64,000 bases of DNA from Tomocerus qinae (taxonomy: Eukaryota; Arthropoda; Collembola; Entomobryomorpha; Tomoceridae): assembly GCA_020055645.1 (NCBI GenBank), contig CM034547.1, forward strand, positions 16,834,513 to 16,898,512, read 5' to 3'. Both the position numbers and the translations under genes were made by a program. Each line of letters begins with the position of its first letter. Position 1 is the first letter of the stretch. The notes under the pieces are model-generated. The model was given only the letters and a program-made list of their open reading frames with translations. It was not told where the DNA came from and did no database searches. Below are positions 48,301-59,500 of this stretch, one piece after another.

Positions 48301-50535
48301 TAAATAGACACCTACAGTGTAAACGTGATCATGGAAATTATAATTTTCTATTAAAATTGAACATGACAGGAAAATCACATTTAGCCAAAGCACTCCTTTT
48401 AGACATAAAAATGCATTTACTATAAAAATGTTTTTGTAGTTTGTGTAGAATGTAAATGGTGTAAATGCATCTTGAGTAAACAAAAGTTGCATTAACACTG
48501 CATCGTGTGTGTTGAGGTTTATGTATTTTTTAATTCTGCAGATACCTCCATTTATTTTTTAATAAGCTATAAAATTGTTGAGCTTCTTTGACTACTATCC
48601 TCCTGTGACGCATAGTAGTAGAGTCAGAGTTAATATTACTGGTAGAGAATATTTTAGCGAGAGATAATAAATATTATGCTTAGTCAGTAAGGTTTCTTAC
48701 ACTAGAATTAGTATATAGTAGGTAGAAGTGCATGGGAGAGATAGAGAAAAGAGTTGGCTAGCTGTTAGCTACCTATATAGGTAAAATAAACTGTTTAAAC
48801 TTGAGGCAGATAGTTTATATAGTGAGTACGGGATAGGGAGAGTCGGCTATTAGAGCAAGTGAGTGAGTGACTGAGACAGAGCAAAAAGAAAGGGTTGATG
48901 TGGACACTGAGGATGTAAATGATGGTATGGCGGCGAGCAAGAGAGAAGTCTCAAGGACCTCTTTGTACTTTGCCGACATCAATTGACTGCGTGGGGACGT
49001 CGTAGTGCAGGGAACAACATTTTACGTTGGGAGGCCAAGCCAGGCCACTTTAGCATAACCATCACTATTTACTAGCCATTTTATATTTCATTCCAGTTTG
49101 GCTCCGCTTATTAGTATTAGTCACTAATCTAATGCTACACACACTGTTATTTTCCCTATAGACATAAGTAAGCTCCACTAATCTAATAGAACATGATGGA
49201 GCTGTTCCTTGTCTCTGTTTATGTATATGCACTTGTACTTGTACTCATATACAACTTATTACATTTATTCACTCCTGATAAGTCACACACGTTCATTTAC
49301 ATTCTATAGTCAATGCAGTGATTTCTGTACTCGTATAAATCTAGTGGATCGGTGAACAGTGACAGACATGCATTTTTAAGACCTAAAACTACATTCTTTT
49401 TTATTTACGTATAAGGATGGAGAAAAACGATGTTCACATTACACAGCAAATAAATTGTCTTTTCTTTTCTGTCAACTCGACTAATTATCAACGAATGTCT
49501 TTAATAAAAATGCATTCTTGCACTTTTCTATATGGATTAACTCTTACTATAGTAGAAAACGTAATAATAACCCAGATACTATTAATAACTGTATCAAGTG
49601 CATTTAGTGAATGAAAGGTACTTGTAAACCTTACAAATACTTGAGTAAATAAAACAATACTGTCAATTACACTAGAATGAAGGAGGGACATTTATGAACT
49701 AACTCATACATACTCTAATCACCTTTGACAGCAACAAAAATTGACATGACATTTTTCACTCCATTCACTTTCAGCTAGCATTTTTTTAACAAAAAATAAA
49801 TTCCTTGTACCTAAAATGACATAGTCTCTAAACCCAAGTGCGTTTCAAGCTTTGAACTTCATCAATTAAAATACAAGAATAAACTACATGGATTTTGAAA
49901 GGACAATTGACCACTTTTCAACTACGTGGATTTCATGGTTGTTGGAATGAATTGGACGAGAACAAGGTCTGTCTATCTCAGTTCAGTATACCCAACACAA
50001 TATAATCATGTATTATGTCAGCAAATAACATCTTTAATTTCTTTCCTGTTTTCTCAGAAATGAATGAGTTTTGAAATGAGGGATAATGCCGAGAGGCACT
50101 ATAAGAATTATATGAGGCAATAATTTTATGTGCAATAGAATTCTATTGCTATAAGGAGACTGGTTTAATTTTATACTTCATTCATCTTTATGACACAACG
50201 ACAGGATCATCTAAACAAATTATTTTACTACCCATTGAAAATTAGCTGTGGACAGCATTTGGGATTATTAGATACTTAAGCTTAGGGAACTACTCTACTT
50301 ATTAGAAATCTTTTGTGGAGATAAGTTTAACGTATAAAGGTCGCATTTAATAAACACCTGCACTTGGTCTTTGTATTAGAATTTACAATAGATTATACTT
50401 AAACTGTAAGAGTTTCTGAAGCCGAAACGTATATCTGCAATAAAGGAAATAAAGCTTACCCGAAATATTTTTGTATGTGCATGATGTGCTAGTGTGGAAT
50501 TTTGTTTTCCACCATTTAACGAACTGAGTAGCCAT
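24337..50535 (-). CDS. nkd: Naked cuticle (Nkd), Dishevelled-binding Wnt antagonist, complete
   Basis: Four exons give 540 residues: 50535-50460 (ATG), 32275-32100, 26104-25997 and 25599-24337 (TAG). Phases agree across introns of about 18.2 kb, 6 kb and 0.4 kb. Exon 1 encodes MATQFVKWWKTKF, like the FVKWW start of fly Nkd. An acidic linker is followed by the family's single EF-hand (loop 110-121, YDLDGHGKITKDD). Residues after it (DIAGLVRSIYGAV, KKTIKVRLTV) match the Dishevelled-binding segment. The protein ends in a His-rich tail (HEHHHVHEHVHHHYHHY). Nkd is a feedback inhibitor of Wnt/Wingless signalling that binds Dishevelled. The second residue is Ala, so the N-myristoylation known for vertebrate Nkd is not expected. 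Intron 1 contains a 10.4-kb transposon in 34316-44741. An in-frame upstream ATG at 50568 would add 11 residues; I prefer 50535. Confidence 0.92.
26105..32099 (-). other. nkd intron 2 (6 kb)
   Basis: Non-coding, AT-rich. The only frame with a protein-like composition is at 28088-28351, listed separately. No transposon ends or long inverted repeats were recognised. Confidence 0.6.
28088..28351 (-). other. Unrecognised 87-codon open frame inside nkd intron 2
   Basis: ATG-started frame with mixed hydrophobic and charged residues (for example GLIQFYELFRNGSL and ISNQFPMAIYEKILFPF) and no low complexity. I do not recognise it and see no splice sites that tie it to nkd. It could be a transposon remnant, a small nested gene or chance. 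Confidence 0.15.
32276..34315 (-). other. nkd intron 1, part left of the transposon
   Basis: No gene or long repeat recognised. A TCF-like CTTTGAT occurs near 34245, close to the transposon end. Confidence 0.5.
34316..34790. repeat. Left terminal and subterminal repeats of the transposon
   Basis: Terminal CACTCTAA is followed by a 9-bp inverted pair AGTCCTGCG/CGCAGGACT at 34340-34359. A stem-loop spans 34392-34430 (CTGCGATC...GATCGCAG with CAGCACTT/AAGTGCTG inside), and an inverted pair of AGTACCGGGATTAC lies at about 34439-34504. The perfect 16-bp palindrome TGCTGCGATCGCAGCA sits at 34511-34526. A 34-bp hairpin at 34754-34787 has ATGTAGAGAACTCTACAT at its tip. CACTA elements are known to have such subterminal arrays as transposase binding sites; that role here is inferred. 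Confidence 0.75.
35443..35454. repeat. Palindrome CAGAGTACTCTG, copy 1
   Basis: Exact 12-bp palindrome lying in an intron of the companion gene. Confidence 0.7.
36085..36140. repeat. 56-bp nested palindrome containing CAGAGTACTCTG, copy 2
   Basis: A perfect 22-bp core at 36102-36123 is flanked by inverted GGAAAT/ATTTCC and AAATTGCA/TGCAATTT arms. It lies in an intron of the companion gene. Confidence 0.75.
37257..37298. repeat. 42-bp nested palindrome around CGAGTACTCG
   Basis: Perfect core CTGTCGAGTACTCGACAG at 37269-37286 with outer arms TAATGACAC and GTGTCATTA. It lies in the first intron of the companion gene, just after the transposase stop. Confidence 0.75.
37335..40067 (-). pseudogene. 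CMC/EnSpm-like transposase with SAM domain and C2H2 fingers, frameshifted
   Basis: Exon 1 is 40067-40001 and exon 2 starts at 39884. Residues about 1-65 read as a SAM domain (WKQVLADLGMASYISAFE, then IPQMGPRIKL). Two C2H2 fingers follow (CCACSYGF...HLQLQH and CSHCNFVSN...HILRSH). The body has transposase motifs: LGDNLGVHTITGF, CRRCKMSK, FDIMHDVFEGV, LKPKHHHMTHY and YWSMTFESTHKFFKG, with the two Asp and one Glu expected of a DDE/RNase H-like core. The frame breaks twice between the conserved blocks, near 38931 and near 38857, both at T-runs and each a one-base loss relative to the conserved frame. This copy should be inactive unless these are sequence errors. It ends at TAG 37335-37337. Most relatives I know of lack an obvious SAM domain, but I could not check this. 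Confidence 0.8.
38677..38718. repeat. 42-bp palindrome around CGAGTACTCG inside transposase coding sequence
   Basis: Arms TTCTGACCC and GGGTCAGAA are exactly centred on CGAGTACTCG (38693-38702), with non-matching 7-bp spacers. It encodes the SDPEGRVLG region. Confidence 0.7.
40068..40378. promoter_or_regulatory. Bidirectional promoter region of the transposon
   Basis: Gap between two divergent starts. It contains a 32-bp palindrome (40072-40103: ATATCGCAC, TCAAGTACTTGA, GTGCGATAT) that ends only 4 bp upstream of the transposase ATG, and an E-box palindrome GCCACGTGGC at 40306-40315. Both are candidate binding sites for the element's own proteins; the role is inferred. Confidence 0.5.
40072..40103. 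repeat. 32-bp palindrome next to transposase start
   Basis: ATATCGCAC and GTGCGATAT arms flank TCAAGTACTTGA, with one mismatched base pair. Confidence 0.75.
40379..41001 (+). CDS. Small transposon-encoded protein of unknown function
   Basis: Two exons, 40379-40605 and 40701-41001, give 175 residues with intact phase. The N-terminal half is helical and acidic (VSEVRDRWLNILDRLYP, EEIIDSILLEEIQSRMLFL). The C-terminal half is rich in Ser, Asp and then Lys (SPSPKKTS, DGQKEKKAKIETEKLRSKKLL), which looks like a nuclear, nucleic-acid-associated tail. Translation could also start at the ATG at 40412. It is divergent from the transposase with a 311-bp gap, suggesting a shared promoter. No family recognised. 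Confidence 0.6.
41346..41363. repeat. Palindrome ATGTAGAGAACTCTACAT before the exonuclease start
   Basis: Exact match to the 18-mer at 34762-34779 near the left end of the element. It ends 22 bp before the exonuclease ATG. Confidence 0.7.
41386..44316 (+). CDS. Transposon-borne DEDDy 3'-5' exonuclease with CCHC knuckle (EXD1/RNase D-like)
   Basis: Three exons, 41386-41414, 41504-41700 and 43073-44316, give an intact 489-residue protein. The exonuclease motifs are present in order: LFMDLEG (Exo I Asp and Glu), GAANDVRSCERDF (Exo II Asp) and YAYLDVLFLPQ (Exo III Tyr and Asp). A CCHC zinc knuckle CLKCNQVGHLRQSC and a strongly basic tail (KRKADNRRKNLIKR...DKRRVRNRKTLLRKRRNR) follow, which should bind nucleic acid and enter the nucleus. 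The fold is that of RNase D, WRN-exo and EXD1, the last being a piRNA-pathway protein whose catalytic site is degenerate; here the acidic residues are kept. Placement inside the terminal repeats makes it element cargo. It could trim 3' ends of RNA or DNA, but the substrate is unknown. Polyadenylation signals AATAAA lie near 44437-44450. Confidence 0.85.
41820..42990. repeat. Array of about 12 diverged units in alternating orientation
   Basis: Fills most of intron 2 of the exonuclease gene (41701-43072). The unit reads roughly AATTACCCAGTTATAATAAT, then an ATTG/CG stretch, TCTGTCATGTGGA and TGnTTCC. Forward copies start near 42140, 42295, 42588, 42745 and 42921; reverse copies lie near 41941, 42048, 42241, 42531, 42690 and 42841. 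Adjacent opposite copies can form hairpins. It may be a set of nested foldback elements or an expanded recognition array. Confidence 0.6.
44020..44041. repeat. 22-bp near-palindrome with CAGAGTACTCTG, copy 3
   Basis: Core at 44025-44036 with arms GCAA and TTGC. It lies inside the exonuclease reading frame. Confidence 0.7.
44317..44741. repeat. Right subterminal and terminal region of the transposon
   Basis: AT-rich 3' region of the exonuclease gene, then a GC-rich end with AGCACTTCATCAAGTGCT (44645-44661), AGTCCTGCG (44679-44687), AGTCCTGTG (44705-44713) and terminal TTAGAGTG. Confidence 0.7.
44742..50459 (-). other. nkd intron 1, part right of the transposon
   Basis: No gene seen. It contains ATCAAAG strings near 48208 and 48232 and a Helper-like TGGCGGC at 48928-48934. 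These are possible regulatory sites but short motifs occur by chance. Confidence 0.5.
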
Positions 50536-53500
50536 CACTTGAAATATTAACTGTGAGCCGAAGCTCAAATGACTATAGCTCTGTATCTTGAAGGTGGTAT
50601 TTAACTTAAGAGTAGTCAGAGTGGTCTAGTAGTAACAACACTTTAAGTACAGCATAGCTAAGAACTGTGCACAGAACTAGTAACGCTGTAATTATAGAAT
50701 GAATGGTATATATTCTTGAATTTTGAAGGAAGAAACACTTATCAACTGTTGAATGAGAGGATTATATGTACGATGACGATTATTATTGCTAAGATAGTAA
50801 TCTGATTTGGTCTAGAATAATACAAATCACTGTGCGTGGTAGGATTCCCAGTTGTTGCTAATTATTAGCGAGTAACTTTGTTTGGGAGAGCTAGAGCTTG
50901 GAATATTATTATTATGATGATGATAAGAGGGCTGGTTAGAGCTCAGAAACTTGTCTGGATATGTAATTGTAGAAACTGGAAGTGAAGAGCTGAATGAGTG
51001 AACTGTGAGCTGAGCTGACTGACTGAGTGAACTGATGCCGATAAAGTAAATTGGTTGTGTTGTTCAAGTTGATGTTGATATAGAGTTTAGTTGAAACGTA
51101 GTTGTTGGATATGCTTATGCATATCACTCTAGTCGAAGTATCTGCGATGGCAGTGTATATAAATGCGATATGGTAGTCGAGAGAATGGGATTGAATTGAA
51201 AGAGCGACCGACAGACACAAACACAACTGAAATGAACATAGCCCAGAAGAGCAAGTCTTACGTCAGCATCAACATTCAGCACGAACACTTTGCGGCACCC
51301 TTCTATCTTTTGCACTCGGCGAATAAACAACTTACAGAAGAGGAAAAAACAGACGAATAAAAGAGAACAGGTACCTACGCTCAACTCTTCTACAATTCTC
51401 AACTACTATTACCGACTATTAGCAAACTGTAAACGGAGTGTTCTCTCTCTGACTCAGTTCTTGAGATGCACAGAGCGTCGCGCCGTCGGCATGTCATATA
51501 ATCATTAATATATTATATGATATAGTGTGACATTCGTTCCCTTTCACAAATTATGTCCGTTCAACAATGCTCGATAGATATTTAAGTGTTTTATGTACGC
51601 ACATGTGTGTGTGAGTACTTGGATGATCTGCTTCTCTGACTCGATACGCTTTCTCAGTCAGACTCCCTTCCGTCTTCCGCCGCAATAAGGACAGCAAAGC
51701 ATTCACTCCATGGAATGTTTTCGGATCTGATGGTAGCTAAACTTGTACCATTCCATCTATTCAGTTCACCAGTCAACTTTATTTTTTTACAGCATCCGAC
51801 AAATCCTTTCATTTAGCTCCAAGAAACGAACCAGTAGACAACTATCTCACCATCCAGAAGAGAAGATGTAAACATCAACTCCATGGGCTTCTTCAATCCT
51901 TGCATTCATCCTACTATCTCTAATCTATGCTTTCTCTGTAGTACAATACATTCAGATGCAGTTAGACCTAGCAGTAGTCTTTATACACACTCTTATGCTC
52001 AGCCAACCTAAGTGCATAAAGTCCCGTTTCAAACTTTAGATTTAGTTTCGCCGCGATTTTTCTCTTCTAGTACTCTGTAATTGACTAATGATGTAATGTA
52101 ATATACACTTGGAATGAGACACGCCAAAGTTCACAGCTCTACTTTTGACAGACAGAAACGTTATTTTCTATACATACAAAAGTAGGTAAGTAGTATTCTT
52201 AGTTACACCAAATGTGATAATTGAAGCTGATGTGATAACGCAACTTCTTAACTCGTCAAATGTTGTCTGAAGTTGATTTGTTTGTATTGTATTAGGCGGA
52301 CTCCGAGAGGATGCTGGTGAGAATTACAGAAAAGAGAGTGAGAACTGTCTTCAAACGAATTCCCTTTACCTTGGACTGGATATTCTGTGCTACTGCTATA
52401 GTTATTCACATCCACTGTTCTCAACATTAAATACAGTTTCACAACAACACTCCCATCAAAAACAAACGATAACTGGGGTTGCTACTGGATTATGAAACCA
52501 ATAGACACAATTGTAGTTTCAATAGAGCTAATCTCTTATTTCCTCCAAATAATGCTAACAGTTCAAGTGTTGATAACAATATAATTTCCACGTCTGAACG
52601 ATAAATACCATCTACATATTGAAGTAGTATTATATGCTATATCTCCCACTCACTATTTAACAAACACTGAACAAAACAATTCCTAAAATTCTTAGTGTGC
52701 GTAACGATAGCGTGTGTATGATCTCTGTTTGGTGAGACTTGTGTAAGCTCCAAAGGTATAGTAAACAGTTTAGTGTTAGTGAGTCTCAAGCGAGGAGGTT
52801 TGCAAATTCCAAATATTCGTAACAGTGAGAGAGGTATTTCCCAAATGGTTGTCGCTCCACAAAAATTCAGAGAATACTGATATTTATTACATGTTTGTCC
52901 ATAGCTGTGACGGACGGACGGTGTGAGAGCAATGCTGAAAGTGCAACTCGTAAGAGCGGACTATTGAGTGGCCTGTTTGGAGCAGAGGATTTGGAAGAAG
53001 AGAAGAAGGTTAGCGTAGTTAGCCTCCCAGTGAATCAAGGGTTTGGTCCCTCTCGTCTCGCTATTATTATCCGAAACCATTCCTCTCTTTCCTTCTCCTA
53101 TGTAAGTATCTATGCTTAAATGTACGTACGAGTTAGTCGCTCTCCGTTCGTTCTGAGCATTGCATGCATGCAATGACTCTGTATCATTCTGTGTTAGCCA
53201 TGTCATGCCATAAGTCTATTTCGTATTATACTACTCTCACCAAGAACAACTATGTAGGTATATACTACCTCTCTGCTATTACTTTCCTACTTACTTTGTA
53301 TTGCTAAGCTACTACCTACTTTACAACTAGTACTCTCGTGATGATGGCCAGCTAGTCGAAGAAGCCAAACCAAAAGGCAAGCTGCTCCTGCCGAACTTAA
53401 TGTTTCTAGCATGGCATGTCATGAGAAGAAGGGAATAATATTATTATATACCATTCCTATACTCTATAAACTATAACCTTACGCATGTTTTCTATATACT

Positions 53501-56500
53501 ACTTCTGTTTAGCTATATCTAAGTGCATATAAAGGTCTTACTCATCGTAAGGAATATTTTAAATGCATATTACATTCATAGTGAGTGTGGAGTGAAGAAT
53601 ATTTACTTATATTATACAAGTACAGTACGAAGAACAGTATGTTTCTGTGTAATGACGGTCGAAATTCAAGGAAAAGTAGTAAACTATAAGAATAAGATTT
53701 TCATTCTGTACTAGGAGAGTAGTAAGAAGTTGCGTTGAACAACGTCTCTAAAGAAAGTAATACAGAGTTCCTTATGTTGGGCTTAGTTAGGAGCAGGAGC
53801 AACCAATCCACCAAATCCAATCCAATGCACATTCAACATCCACCCCTAAAGGCTTTCGTGCTCATAAAAAGTTGGACGGGAGGTCGTTTTTGTGCATGAC
53901 AACCACCACCCCAAGAGAGAACGGTCGTTGCCATATGTTCCGCTCCAGAGTCCACCAACACCACCGAGATGCTCACTCAAGGCCCTTCGACAACAATGCA
54001 CATTGCATCCAGGGGTTCCTTGTCGTGAGGACCCTTCCAGCCCAAATGGCGGCCAGAGGGGGTGATTGGTGAGCTTCATTGTCCATTCCTACAGAATTAA
54101 GGAAAATGGCCCTTTGAAACTGCCGATCTGTTCTAAGGCAAGCCGAAGTCTCCGAAGGACTACGCACCTCACCTACAAATACATTCCGTCATAACCCCAA
54201 ATCCTTCCCTCCCAAATACCCTTAGTACCTACTACTATGTACTACCTTCATCCCACTTACAATAAGGCACTACTTAACTAATACTTATCTATGTCATATA
54301 CCCAAGAAACATTACATCATATCGGATTCTCCATCTCTCCGTCTAAAGAAAGAGATTTTCGTGTAGCGATACAAAACTTACTACATTCACTTACGCATAC
54401 ATAAGCAACTTGAAATTCTTTTCTTGCATGTAGAAACACATGAAGTAAAAATTACATAGTCATATCCACCACGAACTGGCTTATACATAGAATACATGCT
54501 CTTTCGCATATAGCATTAGTTAGAGAGATACATTTTTCCAGTTCTTAAATTACACAGGGCTATTAGTTCACAACTTACTGAAAGTAAGACAAGACGGGTA
54601 GAAAGGAGAATATAATATAAAGAATAGGATGTAATAGTTGAAGATTCACATTCACACCAACCGTAACACTCCCTATGCACAAAATACAAATGAAGTATCA
54701 CTCGACTCACACAATCGGTTGTTGAGTTTCAGTCCGGAGGCTGTTTTAGTGTGTATAGAATGTAACGCATCGCACAATGCTACCTGACACAATATCTATA
54801 AATGTATATAGTGTTTTTATGCGGGGTAACTCTTATTATGTTTGTTGAGTAGCTACTACTTGTATGTGAGCAAAAGGTGATTATATGTATAGTGTGTCTA
54901 TGTAATTCGAACAATGAGCATAATAGATGTCATAGAGCAGAGAGTGAGTGGTAGCCTGATGCCTGTGATGTGTACATGTTCCATGGCATTGCTATGTTCT
55001 GCCCAAAAGAATCCTCTTACTCTCAAGTCGCCGACAAAATCAAGGCATTTCTATTTTTCCTATCCCTTAGGCCTCTTATCACCAATATGATAAGAACAAT
55101 AAATTCTCTTTGAACCATGCGCTTTCCTTGATGGATATGGTATCTCACAGTCATAAAATGTGCACACACTATCTCTTCGACAGCAATTCACGATTAAGCT
55201 CTACTTACATTACAGCCATTAAACTTATACAGGTCCAGTTCACCACTCAGTCCGTCCAACTCTCCATTACGACAACAAAACACACTGCTGCATATATCAT
55301 ATGACCATTTAACCAGATCTTTATAAACACATGCTCATCGCTAGATACTTATAAATACATAAAATAACCAATTCAGCCTAGTTATTGGCTATATCAATTC
55401 CACAGAGGTGAAATTACTGCAAAAGTAATACTAACTGTGTCATTTACATGTCCACCGTTTATGATGTAACTTTAGCTTGTAGAGAACAATTTCAAAGTGC
55501 CTACATATTATTACTATTATTTTGGCTGACTGAAAAATATGAATCTGTACTACTTCTGTATGTGCCTTGCCTTCAGTATGAGCCAAACCCACAACACCTA
55601 TTCGTAACACCAGCAAAGCTCCCACACACCCGCCAAACTGTTATTACTACTCTATGTATGATAAGTATACGTGGAAAATATAGTTTTTGTGGATGATGGG
55701 AGTGGAGATCTAAACGTGAGTTTTTCTACCTCGTACTTTTACTGCTCATTTATGACCATTATTTATTTCCTCCGTATATCAGTTCCATTAGATTTTTCCT
55801 TTGCAAGCCCCTCGGCTTTGAGACTTGATCCCACCGTCAGACAATCAAACAAAACAAGCCAACTTTTAAACTAGTGCATCAGCATCACTTTCATTATTGC
55901 TACCCATTTTCAAGCCCTAAACCCTCGTAATTCAATTCTATCATCTAATATCTATTTCTTTTACACATATTTATCTTACCCTACTATGTACTACTGTAAC
56001 CTAATAGCCAAGAACTATTCTTGCAACCTTAGCTCAGCACAACACGAGTAAATACAACCTATCTAACCCCTTTCAACCACAAACAGTTCGTGATTGTGAT
56101 ACTGTAATGCAAAGTCTGTGCGTGCTCTTAAGAAATGACTCGAGACTATTTGAGTTGGCCACTAGGACACACAATCAATGTTTCATTACACATTATCTAT
56201 CGTATATGGCATGCTAATACAATTATTACTATTGATTCCTAAGTGATTGCAAGAGTATTGTGGGTGCGGCTTTTTCTATTCTCTCAACAATAAAAGTCAC
56301 CTTCACCTCCTACTTATATTGTATCGCCTATAGGTATTTGCATATCAAATGTGGGACAGAATTCCTCTCTTGAGTTATCAAGGGGTTTTAGATCAATGCT
56401 GAGAGTTACTCCAATTTAACTTGCATCATAAACCCATAAACCGATAATGTCTTGGCTTCAACTAATTGTGCAACTTTAAGGGCAACCAAACTTTTAGAGC

Positions 56501-59500
56501 TCAAACTACCAATTACTGCTACCAGTGTTCTTACTGGATCTGAATGAACTAAGTAGAAAGCATTTAATTGCTGAACACCCAAATAAACACAACGACACAT
56601 TGATGCATAATTTTGATACCCAGAATAAATATCAAGTTTTATAAAATACCAATAGAATAATATTAATTGTAGTGTTTAGTATCATATAACCGAATTAACA
56701 GGATTGGGAAGAAATCTAGCCGTAAAATATCTTGTTATTACAGGTTGTAGTTAAGAGAGGTTGGTGATGTTTTAGTTTAAATATCATCAATAGTGTTTAT
56801 GGGATTTATAAGTTACTGTATGCATGGTTTGAAATGTTGAGCGCTGGACTTGAAGGGAGTGAGACAAGGAAGACAAGAACATTCCTTTTGTCGGGTGTGT
56901 TGTTCCTTGATTGCGCTCATTTGGTACTAATATGAGTTCGAATTGCAGATTCAAAATACCGCAACGGCTACGGCAACTGCAATGCAATCCGACACTTGCC
57001 CTGTACAAGAGTAATGTGCACCAAAAGCAGATCTTGGTTCGAAAGGAACCAGAAAAGAATCTGTAGCCCATATATCATTTCTCGAGTGGAAAAGAATAAT
57101 AAACTGGAATAGTCCTCTCCTTGTCTGACAAGATCTTCTGCAGTTGTTGATGGTGTCTGCATTATACTCTGTCTAAAACTCCTTGGCATTTGTACATATA
57201 GCATTGTTAATACACTTAGTAGCTTATACATACTCGTAACTTTACTACATATTCAGCGAACAGCTACATGACACCATAAAACTACTGTCAACATTAAGTG
57301 TAATTCTATGTACAGAAAAATATATTCCAACTTGGCTGTGTACCATAGTATTATAAACTGCAGTCTGATGGTTGGTTGATACAGATTTCTTTTAAGGAGT
57401 ACACAGTACACACGTAGATACTCTAAAGAAGACAACAGTCATCACATAGTTACTAATTTTACTGCGTTGAAAAACTGTTTAAATTTTACCGTTTACTCTA
57501 ATGCTTAATTATTGGATGACAAACATACGACGACGTTACCTGTTTATAATTATGGTAATACTTTATATAGTTTTACAATGTGAAAATGAAATATGGTATG
57601 TATGTTAACGAAAAGGTTTGAAGGATTGATGTGAATTTTATATGGGATTCTTAGAGCTTTGAAAATGGTATTAACAACAATGTAGCTAACAATAGTTGTA
57701 TGTTCATCGTCACGTCAGAATTGAAGAATGTTGGTAAACTCTATAGTAAGAGGAACTTGTTGCCTTGAAGCCGGAATAAAAGTAGAGCCCTAAAATGAGT
57801 AGCTGTTGGTGTTTTGTGTAGCGTGGTTGGTTTGGTTCAGTAGTGATCTAAGAAAGCGAGTCCCGTGTGGTGTGGCTATTGAAAAGGAGTTCAGTTCGGT
57901 CTTCTTGATTCTCTCAGCCTGGCTTGGCTTCATTGTCCATAACTAACCTACTATAGCCAAGTCACTCATGGACTAACAAGACTGAAACATAAGCCTGCCG
58001 AAGGGATTCTGAACTAACTAACTACTACAATATAACTCACTCGGTCAAAGTTGGATCCCCAATCCATCATCTGTTCCGTGCCAAATGTCAAGTGTAAAGG
58101 AAAAGGGTCTTTTGAACAATTTTGTAGGATAATAGGGATAGCTACCCATTCCAGTTGAAAAGATGACTAACAAGAAAATACAAACTACAGAAAATGATCC
58201 TTTCTTAAAGTATTAAAGTGCCCGAGATAGAAGAAACTAATAAACTTGATAGTAATTTTCCAGTTTGAGAAACAAAGTCATGTCAAGTTATAGGAGGGGA
58301 AAACTCCGGTAGAGAATCACACCAAAAATACGATGACCAAAAGAGATGCGACAGTCGAGGAGCCGAAAAGAGACCACCATGAGAACTGCAATAAGAAAAC
58401 TTGCTCTCTAACAAATTCTTATCAAACTGAGACAGACGTTTGAAACTGAAAGCTCATAAATGACTCCATACATACTAAATGAAATAGATGAAAAGAGCTG
58501 TGTTATGTTGTCTTGTCCTTTCCATAATATTGAATGCATTCCATCAAAACCCACGCTGAGTCATTATGATGACAAACGAAGGCAAGGACACGGACGAATT
58601 CCGACATACACAACCAGAACAAATAGGAGACAGACACAAACTGATACTTCAAAGCTGTTGGATTGGAATCTAGATAAAAATGCAGTTAACTTTACCCAAG
58701 AAAATATAGGAAAATCTGTCTCATAGAAAAGTTATTTACCTCCACAAAAGCTAATGTAATATCCAGAGGAGATAATCTTGGAAAACAGTACATAATAAAT
58801 ACACAGACGTATTTCTCCATTATGTCTTCTCATCGTAAGTACTACGTACTTAGTAATAAAGCTAGCACTTATCTACACAAAGGCAGACATACCGATACCT
58901 CATATCAAATATTTGACAGCTATCTTTCTTTTGAAGTTTGATGTAAAAGACCCGTTTCCTGTTTCCCAGAAATATGCAATAACATTCCATTCGACACATA
59001 GCCTTGTTATTATCCAGCACAACTCTAGGTATATGAACTCTCGTCCTCATATCCAAATCTGAAGAAAAATCAAAAAATCTTCTCGCTCCTAAGAATTCTC
59101 TTTACGCAGTGTTTGCTCATCCATTACATCAGTAAGAAGAGTAATTTAGAATTAAAATCAATTAAGAAAATTACTGTAACCAGAATGTGTAAGAAATGAT
59201 GATAATTTTGCTTTGAGTAAACATCCCACCGACATTTAATGCTCTATTGCCATACACTTTAGGATGTGTTTACCTATAGAGAAATTCCATCAAATTAAAT
59301 TAATATGCATTGCATGTAGGCGTAAATGGAATGTCTAATATGTTTTTGACGTTGTTCGTTGTGAAAATGCATAATTTCCAGTGCGTGATTGCCAGCCACA
59401 GCAAAATTGCCTACCTACTACTATAATGTAGTAAGTTTTGTTTGTATATTGTGGTATGTGTGACAGGACACGAGATGAGTTAATAATACAGAAGACATCG

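Noticed and set aside
53846..54079. Overlapping frames on both strands in the GC-rich island
   Set aside because: Open on both strands because stops are rare at higher GC; low-complexity His/Thr or Trp/Gly content and no family.
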